A DNA stretch of 42,683 nt from Desulfuromonas sp. (GCF_002868845.1 NZ_PKUB01000053.1:16739-59421), one strand, 5' to 3'; positions 9,821-17,972 are shown, counted from the stretch's first letter. The notes: a model not told the origin generated them from the sequence alone. Numbers and translations are program-made.

Positions 9821-11599
9821 TTACTCGGCCCCTTCCTTGATCTTGCGAATCTCCTCGTTGATCAGGTTCTCGGCGAGATCGGGGACCACCTCCCAGGCGA
9901 CCTTTTCCAAAATGACGCTGGCCAGCCGCTCGATGACCGAGTTAACGACCTTTTCCACGACCCGGGCAAGATCTTCCTCCGAAAGGGAGCGGGCACGCTC
10001 CTCAACTTCGGCGGCGTCGGCGATGATGGCCGCCCCCGTCAACCCTGCTGCCGCGGCGGCGGCCGCCGGCGCAAGGGAGGGTTCTGTTTCAGGTTCGGAC
10101 TGGGCCCAATCCTCCTCGGCCAAAGCAGGCTCGGCCGACTCCTCGGCATCCAACCCTGCGGCCGCAAGAAGGTCATCCTCCGGCTCGGCGAAGAAGGCCT
10201 CGTCGTCCTGCGCGGATGTCTCGAAGCCGCCGAATCCGCCCTCTTCGAGCGGGGCCTCGACCGTCGCGGCCAGCGATTCAGGCTCCTGCCCGGCGCCAGG
10301 CTCCTCTTCCGCAACAGCTATCTCCAACTCATCGAAACCGGCCGTCGTCGGCCCGAAGGCCTCTTCAGCCTCAAAGGCCTCTTCAGCCTCAAAGGCCTCT
10401 TCAGGCTCAAAGGCCTCTTCGGCGGCGAAGGACTCCGGGGAAAACCCTACCGGCTGAGAAGCGGGCTCGGCAATCACTTCCTCCTCGGGAAGAGCTTCCT
10501 CGAAAGCGGACACCTCAGCGCCCCCGGCCAGGAGGTCCTCCTCGAAAGCGAGGTCCTCTTCCTCGAGGATGTCGCATTCGTCGAGTTCGAGAATCTCCTC
10601 GTCCTCTTCAAGGTCCAGGATCTCTTCATCCTCTTCGAAGGAGACCGCTTCGCCCTCGGGAAAGATCTCTTCCGCGCCCTCGGCAGGAAGGGATTCTCCA
10701 AAAACGTAATCATCGCCGGTGTTCTCGAAACCGGGGGGTTCGTGCGAGGCCTCTTCGGCCCCGAGGAAGGTTTCCTCGACGCCGGACCAGGGCTCCTCGG
10801 CAGGGGCGGCAGACGGCTCCTCAGCGAAATCAGCTTCGAAAAGGAAGTCCTCTTCGGCCCCGGGTCCGGCTTCGGCAGAAAGCTCTTCGCCCGGGGGAAA
10901 TTCTTCTTCCACTGCCCCCCAGATGTCTTCGACAGGGGGCTCCTCAGCGACCGGTTCCTCGGCTTCTTCCTCCAGAGAGACGCCCCCCCAGACATCCTCC
11001 TCGATCCCGAGCGCCGGGGCCTCATCGGCGGGCGCCTCCTCTTCCCACTCGCCGAGGGGAATCTCCTCCTCGGCGGGCGCCTCGACCTGACCTGCGCCTG
11101 CTGCGGCGGCTGCGGCCACGGCCAGAGCCGGTGCCACCTCCGGGGCGGGTTCCACGGCCGGGGCCGAAGCGAGGGGCCTCTCCGCCGCGACCACCGGGGC
11201 AGGGGCGGGCTCGACCAGCGCAGGCTCCGGCGCTTTGGCGAGAAGCTCCTCTACCCGATCGATCAGGGCCTGGGACTCGAAAGGCTTGACTATCCAGCTG
11301 TCGGCGCCGACGTTTCGGGCGCGGTTCTCATCAAAAGGCTCGAAGGTCCCGGTGAGGAGCAGAACGGGCACCGCGGCAAGGGCGGGATCCTGCTTGACAT
11401 CGGAGCAAAGCTCATAACCGTTCTTCCCCGGCATGTGCACGTCCGCCACGATCAGATCGGGATGTTCCAGGCGGGCCTTTTCCAGGGCGGTCGCACCGTT
11501 ATCCACCACTGTCAGATCGTAGTCCTCCTGGGCAAAAGTAATCCCTACGACCTTTTGGATGGTGATACTGTCGTCGGCCAACAGCAGTTTCTTGCTCAT
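9821..11599 (-). CDS. Response-regulator receiver protein with long acidic disordered region and C-terminal helices (592 aa)
   Basis: The N-terminal about 120 residues are a canonical receiver: acidic pair in LLLADDSITIQKVV, phospho-acceptor Asp in PDLIVADVHMPGKNGYELC, Thr in LLLTGTFEPF and Lys in WIVKPFE. No output domain follows. Instead about 400 residues of Glu/Ala/Pro-rich, strongly acidic low-complexity sequence include a short tandem repeat (AFEAEE units). The chain ends in a predicted helical segment of about 55 residues (LARVVEKVVNSVIERLASVI, then VVPDLAENLINEEIRKIKEG). This receiver-acidic linker-helix layout recalls polarity or scaffold proteins such as RomR, and the tail recalls PopZ C-termini; that is analogy, not proven homology. 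Start: ATG 11599 has AAGGAGG five bases upstream; an in-frame extension to 11644 lacks such a site. The partner kinase is not in the window. Confidence 0.85.
   Translation of the reverse strand: MSKKLLLADDSITIQKVVGITFAQEDYDLTVVDNGATALEKARLEHPDLIVADVHMPGKNGYELCSDVKQDPALAAVPVLLLTGTFEPFDENRARNVGADSWIVKPFESQALIDRVEELLAKAPEPALVEPAPAPVVAAERPLASAPAVEPAPEVAPALAVAAAAAAGAGQVEAPAEEEIPLGEWEEEAPADEAPALGIEEDVWGGVSLEEEAEEPVAEEPPVEDIWGAVEEEFPPGEELSAEAGPGAEEDFLFEADFAEEPSAAPAEEPWSGVEETFLGAEEASHEPPGFENTGDDYVFGESLPAEGAEEIFPEGEAVSFEEDEEILDLEEDEEILELDECDILEEEDLAFEEDLLAGGAEVSAFEEALPEEEVIAEPASQPVGFSPESFAAEEAFEPEEAFEAEEAFEAEEAFGPTTAGFDELEIAVAEEEPGAGQEPESLAATVEAPLEEGGFGGFETSAQDDEAFFAEPEDDLLAAAGLDAEESAEPALAEEDWAQSEPETEPSLAPAAAAAAAGLTGAAIIADAAEVEERARSLSEEDLARVVEKVVNSVIERLASVILEKVAWEVVPDLAENLINEEIRKIKEGAE
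10360..10431. repeat. Four-copy 18-bp tandem repeat inside the response-regulator gene
   Basis: The unit cctcttcagcctcaaagg is repeated head to tail at 10360, 10378, 10396 and 10414. The first two copies are identical and the last two increasingly diverged. On the coding strand it encodes repeated AFEAEE/AFEPEE blocks in the acidic region. Copy number could change by slippage without breaking the frame. Confidence 0.85.
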
Positions 11600-11663
11600 C
11601 CGAGCCTCCTTGAGGTTCACCGTGTCCAGGCCGCCCGATGTCAAAGGGCGTCCCCCCTTCCTT

Positions 11664-11681
11664 CAGCGTCCTGGGACGCTG
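11664..11681 (-). other. Hairpin in the response-regulator leader
   Basis: Seven-base arms 11664-11670 and 11675-11681 (CAGCGTC and complement) flank a four-base loop in the long untranslated leader implied by the promoter candidate at 11822-11850. I do not recognise a known riboswitch in the leader (11600-11820). Confidence 0.45.
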
Positions 11682-11821
11682 CGCCTCTTTCGCCCCGGGT
11701 CTTCTGAAACGCATGGGCATGGCGCATCTTTTTCCACCCCGGGGATGGGACCGGGGGCCTCCGGCCAGCGATAAAAACTACACCTTTGGTCGGGGTAAAA
11801 AGCCAACACAAATAGGCAGAA

Positions 11822-11850
11822 ACCGTATCACACCCGCCTTCGGGTGTCAA
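11822..11850 (-). promoter_or_regulatory. Candidate sigma-70 promoter for the response regulator, with hairpin in spacer
   Basis: On the minus strand a perfect TTGACA (11850-11845) is followed after 17 bases by TACGGT (11827-11822), which keeps the three most conserved -10 bases. A 7-bp inverted repeat (11830-11836 with 11841-11847) fills the spacer and could be an operator, or could instead be a weak dgt-end hairpin. Transcription from here would give a leader of about 215 bases. Confidence 0.4.
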
Positions 11851-11885
11851 CACAACAACCGGGAAATTCAAGGAGTTAGCCCCCC

Positions 11886-12923
11886 TTACAGGCTCTTCCA
11901 CGGTTGCGGCAAAAACAGCTGCTGATACAGCTTGAGAGCTAACCGGTCGGTCATCCCGGCAATGAAGTCGGCGACCGACACGCTCAGCGGATCGCCTGCC
12001 AGACGGCGGCCGCCATGGGCCCGAAGGGCCTTCTCGTCCGTAAAAAACTGAAAAAGCTCCCGAAGCATGCGGGAAGCCTTCATAAACTCGCAGTCTACCG
12101 ACTCCTCCCGGTAGACGTGTTCGAACAGCCAGTCCCTCAGATCCTCGACCGCCCCGACGACCCCGTCCGAGAGAAGGATTTCACGCCCCTCCGCTGCCAT
12201 CGACGTCTCGATCATGTCCCGAACCAGGGTGTCGATGCGACGGGCCGACCTCCCCCCGAGCGCGGCAAGAAGGTGTTCCGGAATATCCCGGCTCGACACG
12301 AGCCCGGCCCGCCGAGCGTCGTCAAGGTCGTGATTGACATAGGCGATGATATCGGCAAGACGCACCACGCGCCCCTCGAGGGTCGAGGCGAGCACCGAGG
12401 GGTCGTCGCTGAGGATGGGCCCCCGCCCCTTGGAATGTTTCAGGATCCCGTCGCGCACCTCGGCGGTGAGGTTCAAACCCTGCCCGTCCTTCTCCAACTT
12501 ATCCACCACCCGGAGACTTTGCCGCACATGGTGGAACCCCCCCGGGACGAATTCGGCAAGGACGCGCTCTCCGGCATGGCCGAAGGGGGTGTGCCCCAGA
12601 TCGTGACCAAGGGCGATGGCTTCGGTCAGGTCCTCGTTGAGCGACAAAGCACGGGCGACGGTGCGGGCAATCTGGGAGACCTCGAGGGTATGGGTCAACC
12701 GCGTCCGGTAATGGTCCCCCTCGGGGGAGAGAAACACCTGGGTCTTGTGCTTGAGGCGGCGGAAGGACTTGCTGTGCAGAATGCGGTCCCGGTCAAGTTG
12801 AAAAGCCGTCCGCACCGGACAAGGCTCTTCGGGAAGACGGCGACCGGCACTCTGTGCACTCATGCAGGCATAAGGGGACAGGATCTGAACTTCACGTTGT
12901 TCAAGTTGGTTTCGCACATTCAT
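11886..12923 (-). CDS. dgt: dGTPase-like HD-domain triphosphohydrolase
   Basis: Deoxyguanosinetriphosphate triphosphohydrolase-like protein of about 345 residues, the short form common outside enterics. The family removes triphosphate from dNTPs in the cytoplasm and helps control nucleotide pools. Visible motifs: KSFRRLKHKTQVF near the N-terminus, the metal-binding His in RTRLTHTLEV, and the HD motif GHDLGHTPFGHAGE at about residues 106-119. A later Asp in VVRLADIIAYVNHD completes the expected set. Start: ATG 12923 with GGAG nine bases upstream; an upstream TTG at 12938 in the same frame is less likely. The gene is divergent from the MucR gene. Substrate choice among dNTPs cannot be read from sequence. 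Confidence 0.9.
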   Translation of the reverse strand: MNVRNQLEQREVQILSPYACMSAQSAGRRLPEEPCPVRTAFQLDRDRILHSKSFRRLKHKTQVFLSPEGDHYRTRLTHTLEVSQIARTVARALSLNEDLTEAIALGHDLGHTPFGHAGERVLAEFVPGGFHHVRQSLRVVDKLEKDGQGLNLTAEVRDGILKHSKGRGPILSDDPSVLASTLEGRVVRLADIIAYVNHDLDDARRAGLVSSRDIPEHLLAALGGRSARRIDTLVRDMIETSMAAEGREILLSDGVVGAVEDLRDWLFEHVYREESVDCEFMKASRMLRELFQFFTDEKALRAHGGRRLAGDPLSVSVADFIAGMTDRLALKLYQQLFLPQPWKSL

Positions 12924-13212
12924 TTCCGATGGCTCCAAAATGCCGTTGCGCGCGCACCCCTTCTATACCTTACGAAGACGGCTCTTGCAAATAAATTCAG
13001 GATGCCTGAACCTTTCAAACCACAAGAAAGGAAACCCGTCCGCCCTCAAGCCTGGCAAGAAATTCAAAACAACGTTCGAACAATGCTTCCTGTCCGGATG
13101 ATGACCCAGGAAACACTTAAAACCCTCTTAACTCTTTACGGGCGGACAACCACATCAAAGCATCAACAACTTAAACCTTTCCACCGTTGACGTAAGGACT
13201 TCTTTTCTGACT
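12924..13212. other. Divergent intergenic region between dgt and the first MucR gene
   Basis: No gene is supported here. The half near the MucR gene is strikingly AT-rich, and several short frames across it have no family resemblance. It presumably holds promoters for both neighbours; a candidate for the plus strand is listed separately. Confidence 0.5.
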
Positions 13213-13240
13213 TTGTTTTTTTCTTGATTTTAAATATAAA
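13213..13240 (+). promoter_or_regulatory. Candidate promoter of the first MucR gene
   Basis: TTGTTT (13213-13218) and TATAAA (13235-13240) are spaced by 16 bases within an AT-rich stretch. The MucR start lies 61 bases further on. AT-rich DNA is the known binding preference of MucR proteins, so autoregulation is possible. Confidence 0.45.
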
Positions 13241-13301
13241 TATTGTATTAGTAGTCCTGTTCTTCAAAATCACTCTTACATCATCCTCGAGGAGGTAAAA
13301 C

Positions 13302-13739
13302 ATGTCGACTCTACTCGAAATGACGGCCGAAATCGTTGCCGCCCACGCTTCTATTACCCCGTTGACCAAAGAAGATCTGATCGCGGAGTTGTCCGACGTC
13401 CACGAGGCACTGGTTGCTCTGGACAAAGGAGAGCATGTGGCCACCGAAGCGGCCGAAGAGGCAACCGCCGCCCCGGCCGTCTCGCTCAAGAAGGCCTTTG
13501 GCAAGGACAAGGTCATCTGCATGATCTGCGGCAAGGAGATGAAGACCCTGGCCCGCCACCTGAAGACCTCCCACGACATGAAGCCCGGCGAATACCGCAA
13601 GCGGTTCGACATCCCCCGCACCCAGCCTCTGGCTGCCCGCACCTACTCGGAGAGCCGGCGGCAGATGGCCGTGGAACGCGGCCTCGGTGAGAACCTGGCC
13701 AAAGCCCGTGCCGCCCGGGCAAAGAACAAAAAGAAATAA
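13302..13739 (+). CDS. Ros/MucR-family zinc-finger regulator, copy 1
   Basis: DNA-binding protein of 145 residues. The N-terminal 60 residues (LLEMTAEIVAAHASITPLTK, then LIAELSDVHEALVAL) match the MucR oligomerisation region. The zinc finger CMICGKEMKTLARHLKTSH has spacing C-x2-C-x9-H-x4-H at about residues 73-91. The conserved tail includes YRKRFDIPRTQPLAA and RGLGENLAKARAA, ending in a Lys run. In alphaproteobacteria this family acts as an H-NS-like global repressor of AT-rich DNA. GAGGAGG six bases before the ATG fixes the start. It is a single-gene transcript closed by a strong terminator. A close paralogue lies at 40555-40983. Confidence 0.9.
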   Translation: MSTLLEMTAEIVAAHASITPLTKEDLIAELSDVHEALVALDKGEHVATEAAEEATAAPAVSLKKAFGKDKVICMICGKEMKTLARHLKTSHDMKPGEYRKRFDIPRTQPLAARTYSESRRQMAVERGLGENLAKARAARAKNKKK

Positions 13740-13758
13740 TCGTACCCTCACCTGTCGC

Positions 13759-13795
13759 CATCAAAAAAGCGTCCGATGCGGGCGCTTTTTTGATG
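13759..13795 (+). terminator. Rho-independent terminator of the first MucR gene
   Basis: Perfect 13-base arms 13759-13771 and 13783-13795 (CATCAAAAAAGCG and complement) flank an 11-base loop; the T tract lies in the right arm. It is 20 bases past the MucR stop. Confidence 0.85.
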
Positions 13796-13995
13796 CTCGG
13801 GGACCGGTCCGGCACTCATTCTCAAGGAACTGCCACGCGACGCCCCCGCCTTGCGCTCCGCCTTATCCACCGAATGGCCGAGCAGACCGACCGCCTCCCG
13901 TCCCCTTCAACCCGTTGGAGCCGAAACAGTTCATTCGACTGTCTTGCGCCGGTCGGCGCCCTCGGAACATGGGGGGGCTTTCATGGGGTTTTTTC

Positions 13996-14025
13996 TTGAC
14001 CGGCAGCCTCCCCTTCCTCCATAAA
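13996..14025 (+). promoter_or_regulatory. Weak candidate promoter for the PilZ gene
   Basis: TTGACC (13996-14001) and CATAAA (14020-14025) are spaced by 18 bases, 35 bases before the start codon. The rest of 13800-14059 holds no gene I can support. Confidence 0.3.
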
Positions 14026-14059
14026 TAGGGAAAAAACAGAGAGGCGGGTTTACAGAGGC

Positions 14060-14833
14060 ATGAAACGAATTCTGATCTGCGACAAGCGAGAGAAACTCCT
14101 CTCCACCCTGGAGGTCATCCTCAAGCATTGGGGATACAGGGCCCTTGCCACCTCCAGACCGGATGAACTCTCGGCCTTTCTTCGGGAGAGCTCCCTTGAC
14201 CTGCTGCTGCTCGGCTCGACCTTTCTGGCCGACGGCAGCCAAGCCCTCCGCGATACGTTGGCCTGCAGGCTCACCGACACGGGCTGTCCCCTCATCGTCC
14301 TGCAGGAGGATTCCACCTGCCCCGAGCTCGAACTGCCCTACGAAACCCTGTCAGTCCCGCTGAATATCTTCGCCCTGTTCGAGTTCACCCAGAAACATCT
14401 GGAAAAAATCCCCCGCCGCAACTTGCGCCTTGAAACCAAGCTGCCCGGAATGCTCTGCCAGGGTGAAACCTCTCACTTGGCGGAAGTGCTGAGCCTCAGC
14501 GCCCACGGCCTGTTTATCAAGACCGCCTCACGCCTCGAGAAAGAGGACCGGTTAAAGGTGACCTTCCCCCTGATCGGAATGAAAAAGGAGCTGGAAATCG
14601 ACGGACGGGAACTGTACCGGGTCCAGCCCGGACCCGAGAACAACTACCTTCAGGGCATCGGCATCGAGTTCAACGAGATGGGCGAGGAGGCCCTCCGGGA
14701 CCTTGAGGCCTTCATCCAAAGCCGTTTCCTGGGGGAAGTCTCGGAAAGCCCCAGGGGTCACCAGGGGCTGGATCAGGGCCAGATCCACGGGGAAGTCAGC
14801 AAGGCTTCCCTGCGCCTGGTCTGGGAGAAGTAG
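14060..14833 (+). CDS. Pseudoreceiver-PilZ domain protein
   Basis: 257-residue cytoplasmic protein. The N-terminal 115 residues have a receiver-like fold pattern (MKRILICDKREKLLSTLEVI, then LDLLLLGSTFLADGSQAL), but the phospho-acceptor Asp position reads Gly-Ser, so it is unlikely to be phosphorylated. Residues about 119-230 form a PilZ domain: RRNLR fits the RxxxR c-di-GMP motif, and SLSAHGLFI fits (D/N)xSxxG except that the first residue is Ser. The family binds c-di-GMP and controls motility, polysaccharide or gene expression; binding here is likely but uncertain given the altered second motif. The plus-strand gene converges on deoB with only 22 bases between stops. A decayed EAL gene at 28.6 kb is another trace of c-di-GMP signalling. 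Confidence 0.8.
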   Translation: MKRILICDKREKLLSTLEVILKHWGYRALATSRPDELSAFLRESSLDLLLLGSTFLADGSQALRDTLACRLTDTGCPLIVLQEDSTCPELELPYETLSVPLNIFALFEFTQKHLEKIPRRNLRLETKLPGMLCQGETSHLAEVLSLSAHGLFIKTASRLEKEDRLKVTFPLIGMKKELEIDGRELYRVQPGPENNYLQGIGIEFNEMGEEALRDLEAFIQSRFLGEVSESPRGHQGLDQGQIHGEVSKASLRLVWEK

Positions 14834-14855
14834 ACCTCACCCTCCGCCCCTCCCG

Positions 14856-16055
14856 TCACCCCCGCCCCTGCGCCGGGGGCAAAAGCTCCGGCAGAAAACT
14901 CTCCCCCGCAGAAGACGCCACTGAAAAGACAGCAGCCAAGGTAGCCGCCACGTCGGCGAAGCTGCCCCTGGTCCCGAGACTGACCCCGGCCCCGAGCCGG
15001 CGATGCCAGGCGAGCAGGGGAACGTATTCCCGGGTATGGTCCGTCCCAGGGGTGGTCGGGTCGCAGCCGTGATCGGCGGTGATCAGCAAAAGGTCGGTTT
15101 CTCCAAGCGCTTTGAGAAGCCTTGGCAGCCAGCGGTCGAACTCCCGCAGGGTAGCGCCGAAACCTGCGGGATCACGACGGTGACCGTACAGCATGTCGAA
15201 ATCGACCAGGTTGGTAAAGACGAGCCCCTTGTCGAGCCCGGCAAGGGCTCCCAGGGTTCGGGCCATGCCATCGGCGTTGCTTTCCGTGTAGATCGACTCA
15301 CTCACCCCTTTGCCGGCGAAAATATCCCCGATCTTGCCCACTCCGATCACGGGAAGTCCGTTTTGTTGCAGGTTATCAAGAAGGGTCGGCGAGGTGGGCG
15401 GCATGGAGAAATCATGGCGCCGGGGGGTGCGATGAAAATCGGTGGCCCCCCGCCCGGCGAAGGGCCGGGCGATCACCCGGGCGATCCCCCAGGGGTCGAG
15501 AATGCGGCGGGCCGTGCGGCAGATCCGGTAGAGGCGGTCGACGGGGATGACCTCCTCGTGGGCGGCGATTTGAAACACCGAGTCGGCGCTGGTGTACACA
15601 ATCGGGCGGCCGGTTCGAAGGTGTTCTTCCCCGAGCCTGCGAATAATCTCGGTCCCGCTGGCCGCGATGTTGCCAAGGGGCTCCAGCCCCGTCTCCCGGC
15701 TGAAGGCGGCGATGACCTCCTTTGGGAAGCCGTGCGGATAGGTCGGGAAGGGAAGGTCCCGGACGACCCCTGCGAGCTCCCAGTGACCGGTGGTGGTGTC
15801 CTTGCCGGCCGAGCGCTCCCGCATCTTGCCGTACCCGGCCGCGGGTCGCGCCGCAGCCGGGACACCGGGCAGGGGCAGGATATTGCCGAGACCAAGCCTC
15901 TGCAGGGTGGGCAGGTCGAGGCCGCCGCAGACCTCCGCCACGTGCAGCAGGGTACTTGCCTCGGCGTCTCCGTATTGAGCCGCATCGGGAAGGGCCCCGG
16001 CCCCCACACCGTCCAGAGTGATCAGCACCGCCCGGCGAAAGCCCGGGAAGCTCAC
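14856..16055 (-). CDS. deoB: Phosphopentomutase
   Basis: Interconverts (deoxy)ribose-1-phosphate and (deoxy)ribose-5-phosphate in nucleoside salvage. About 399 residues, the usual length. The alkaline-phosphatase-superfamily features are present: the metal Asp in AVLITLDGVGAGALPDA, the phosphorylated Thr in SAGKDTTTGHWELAG, and the metal ligands in NLVDFDMLYGHRRD, LLITADHGCDP and TDHTREYVPLL. Start: GTG at 16055 overlaps the deoC stop as GTGA, with GGAGG four bases upstream. The frame is open further upstream inside deoC, but that extension has no family resemblance. It is translationally coupled to deoC, whose product cleaves the deoxyribose-5-phosphate that DeoB makes. Confidence 0.93.
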   Translation of the reverse strand: MSFPGFRRAVLITLDGVGAGALPDAAQYGDAEASTLLHVAEVCGGLDLPTLQRLGLGNILPLPGVPAAARPAAGYGKMRERSAGKDTTTGHWELAGVVRDLPFPTYPHGFPKEVIAAFSRETGLEPLGNIAASGTEIIRRLGEEHLRTGRPIVYTSADSVFQIAAHEEVIPVDRLYRICRTARRILDPWGIARVIARPFAGRGATDFHRTPRRHDFSMPPTSPTLLDNLQQNGLPVIGVGKIGDIFAGKGVSESIYTESNADGMARTLGALAGLDKGLVFTNLVDFDMLYGHRRDPAGFGATLREFDRWLPRLLKALGETDLLLITADHGCDPTTPGTDHTREYVPLLAWHRRLGAGVSLGTRGSFADVAATLAAVFSVASSAGESFLPELLPPAQGRG

Positions 16056-16717
16056 ACCCCCTCCGCCCGCCGCCACTGCTCGAGAATGGCCGCCCCCGAA
16101 CGGGTGCCGATGCGGGTGGCGCCCGCCTCCAGAAAGGCCCGGCACTCTTCCCAACTGCGGATTCCCCCGGCCGCCTTGACCCCGATGCGCCCGGCGGCGG
16201 TCCCGGCCAGCAGGCGCACATCGTCGAGGGTCGCCCCGCCGCTGCCGAAGCCGGTCGACGTCTTGACATAGGCGGCCCCGGCGCGAACCACCCGCTCGGT
16301 GAGGGAAACCTTGAGAGGATCCGTCAGGCGGCAGCACTCGAGGATCACCTTGACGCGCCCCTCCGGGGCGGCCTCGACCACCTTGCGGATTTCACCCTCC
16401 ACCCGGTCGAGGTCCCCCGCAAGGGCTGCCCCCAGGTGGATCACCATGTCGATCTCCGCAGCGCCGGCGGCGGCGGCTCTGGAAGCGGCATAGGCCTTGG
16501 TCTCCGGGCAGTCGTAGCCGAGGGGAAACCCGACGACCGTCGCCACGGCAACCTCCGAACCGTACAGCCGGTTGGCGGCGAGGGAAACATAGGCCGGCGG
16601 GATGCAGACCGCGGCAAACCCGAACTCCACCGCCTCCTCGCACAACATGCGGATCTGGTCGGCGGTTGCCTCGGGTTTTAGCAGGGTATGGTCGATATTG
16701 CGGGCTGGAGAATTCAT
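16052..16717 (-). CDS. deoC: Deoxyribose-phosphate aldolase
   Basis: Class I aldolase that splits 2-deoxyribose-5-phosphate into glyceraldehyde-3-phosphate and acetaldehyde. 221 residues, normal length. Diagnostic motifs: IDHTLLKPEAT at the N-terminus, VVGFPLGYDCPETKAYA, EIDMVIHLGA, the Schiff-base Lys in AYVKTSTGFGSGGAT (about residue 151), and the second Lys in IGVKAAGGIRSWEE. The ATG at 16717 matches family starts, but no clear Shine-Dalgarno sequence precedes it. It sits 70 bases downstream of argJ on the same strand, an unusual arrangement for a deo gene, and overlaps deoB by four bases. No dedicated promoter is evident, so read-through from secA-argJ is possible. Confidence 0.95.
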   Translation of the reverse strand: MNSPARNIDHTLLKPEATADQIRMLCEEAVEFGFAAVCIPPAYVSLAANRLYGSEVAVATVVGFPLGYDCPETKAYAASRAAAAGAAEIDMVIHLGAALAGDLDRVEGEIRKVVEAAPEGRVKVILECCRLTDPLKVSLTERVVRAGAAYVKTSTGFGSGGATLDDVRLLAGTAAGRIGVKAAGGIRSWEECRAFLEAGATRIGTRSGAAILEQWRRAEGV

Positions 16718-16787
16718 GGTCGAGACGCGGCAATTCAGATTTCAGAAGTCAGTCTGTTGAATAACACAACCAAGTGGCTCCTGCATA

Positions 16788-17972
16788 TCAGGTCCGGTAG
16801 TCGGCGTTGATTTTGATGTAGTCGTAAGTGAGGTCTGAGGTGTAGTAGGCGGCCTCGCCGTCCCCGAGATTCAGATCGACGGTGACGGTGAATTCGGCCT
16901 GCTGAAGAACCCGGGTGGCCTGCTCCTCCAGTTCTTTTCCCGTGCCGAGCCCCTGGCGCGCCACAGGGACATCGCCGAACCGGATATCGACCCGGTCAGG
17001 ATCGACATCGGCCCCGGAATATCCGACGGCCGCAATAATCCTTCCCCAGTTGGCGTCCTCCCCGAAGAAAGCGGTCTTCACCAGACTGGAGGTGGCCACG
17101 CTCCGTGCGGCCTGTCGGGCCTGAACGGCGCTCGCCGCCCCGCGGATCTGGATCGTCACAAGCTTGGTCGCCCCCTCCCCGTCCCGGACGATCATTTTCG
17201 CCAGATCGAGCAGAACCGCTCCGAGACGCTTCTCGAAATCCTCTGCCGCCGCCGTCCCGCCGCAGATCTCGGGGCCGCCGGCCATGCCGTTGGCCAGCAG
17301 CAGGACCATGTCGTTGGTGGAGGTATCACCGTCCACGGTGATGGAGTTGAAGGAGCGATCGACGCACCGGCGCAGGGCCTCGCCAAGGAACTTCTCCTCG
17401 ACCCGGGCATCGGTCAGGGCGAAGCCGAGCATTGTGGCCATGTCGGGATGGATCATCCCCGCCCCCTTGGCCAAGCCGAGAATAGAATAGTCGCTCCCTC
17501 GGGAGTCGGAGAGCTTGGCGAAGGAGTCGGTGGTCATGATCGCCTCGGCCACCCCTTTGGCGCCGCCGGCTTCGAGCATCCCGGCCAGGAGGGGGACGTG
17601 CTTCTCCAGCCTTTCCATGGGCAGGGGAGCCCCAATCACCCCCGTGGACGAGACGGCCACGACGTCCTCGGAGACCCCGAGAACCCGGGCGGCCAGTTCA
17701 CCGCAGCGCAGAGCGTCCTTGAGACCCTGCTCGCCGGTACAGGCGTTGGCGTTGCCGCTGTTGACCAGCACCGCCTGGCAGGTGCCCCCCTTGATGCGCG
17801 GAGCGGTGACCACCACGGGAGCCGCCACCACCTTGTTGGCGGTGAAGACTCCGGCGCAGCGGGCCGGCACCTCGGAATAGATCAGCGCCAGGTAGAGCTT
17901 GCCCGGTTTCTTGATGCCGGCGGCCCGGGCGGCGAACTTGAACCCTTTTATTCCCTTGATTTCTTTGCCCAT
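16788..17972 (-). CDS. argJ: Bifunctional glutamate N-acetyltransferase/ornithine acetyltransferase
   Basis: Recycles the acetyl group between N-acetylornithine and glutamate in arginine synthesis; many members also use acetyl-CoA. 394 residues, as expected. The autocleavage site lies in VVAVSSTGVIGAPLPM at about residue 109, where Thr becomes the N-terminal nucleophile of the beta chain. Other family signatures are GVFTANKVVAAPV, VLVNSGNANACTGEQG, MIHPDMATMLGFALTDA, FNSITVDGDTSTNDMVLLLA and FFGEDANWGRIIAAVGYSGAD. The ATG at 17972 is preceded by a GGGGATGG sequence about six bases away. It lies 50 bases downstream of secA on the same strand, so the two are probably co-transcribed. Whether it is truly bifunctional cannot be read directly. 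Confidence 0.95.
   Translation of the reverse strand: MGKEIKGIKGFKFAARAAGIKKPGKLYLALIYSEVPARCAGVFTANKVVAAPVVVTAPRIKGGTCQAVLVNSGNANACTGEQGLKDALRCGELAARVLGVSEDVVAVSSTGVIGAPLPMERLEKHVPLLAGMLEAGGAKGVAEAIMTTDSFAKLSDSRGSDYSILGLAKGAGMIHPDMATMLGFALTDARVEEKFLGEALRRCVDRSFNSITVDGDTSTNDMVLLLANGMAGGPEICGGTAAAEDFEKRLGAVLLDLAKMIVRDGEGATKLVTIQIRGAASAVQARQAARSVATSSLVKTAFFGEDANWGRIIAAVGYSGADVDPDRVDIRFGDVPVARQGLGTGKELEEQATRVLQQAEFTVTVDLNLGDGEAAYYTSDLTYDYIKINADYRT

Noticed and set aside
11600-11820. Riboswitch (c-di-GMP type) in the response-regulator leader
   Set aside because: The leader has a GC-rich hairpin and a CCGGAGGCC stretch, but I could not match the conserved core of GEMM or c-di-GMP-II classes.
16056-16337. 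Upstream extension of deoB to 16337
   Set aside because: It lies inside deoC in another frame and reads as Arg/Gly-rich noise; the GTG overlapping the deoC stop fits the family start.
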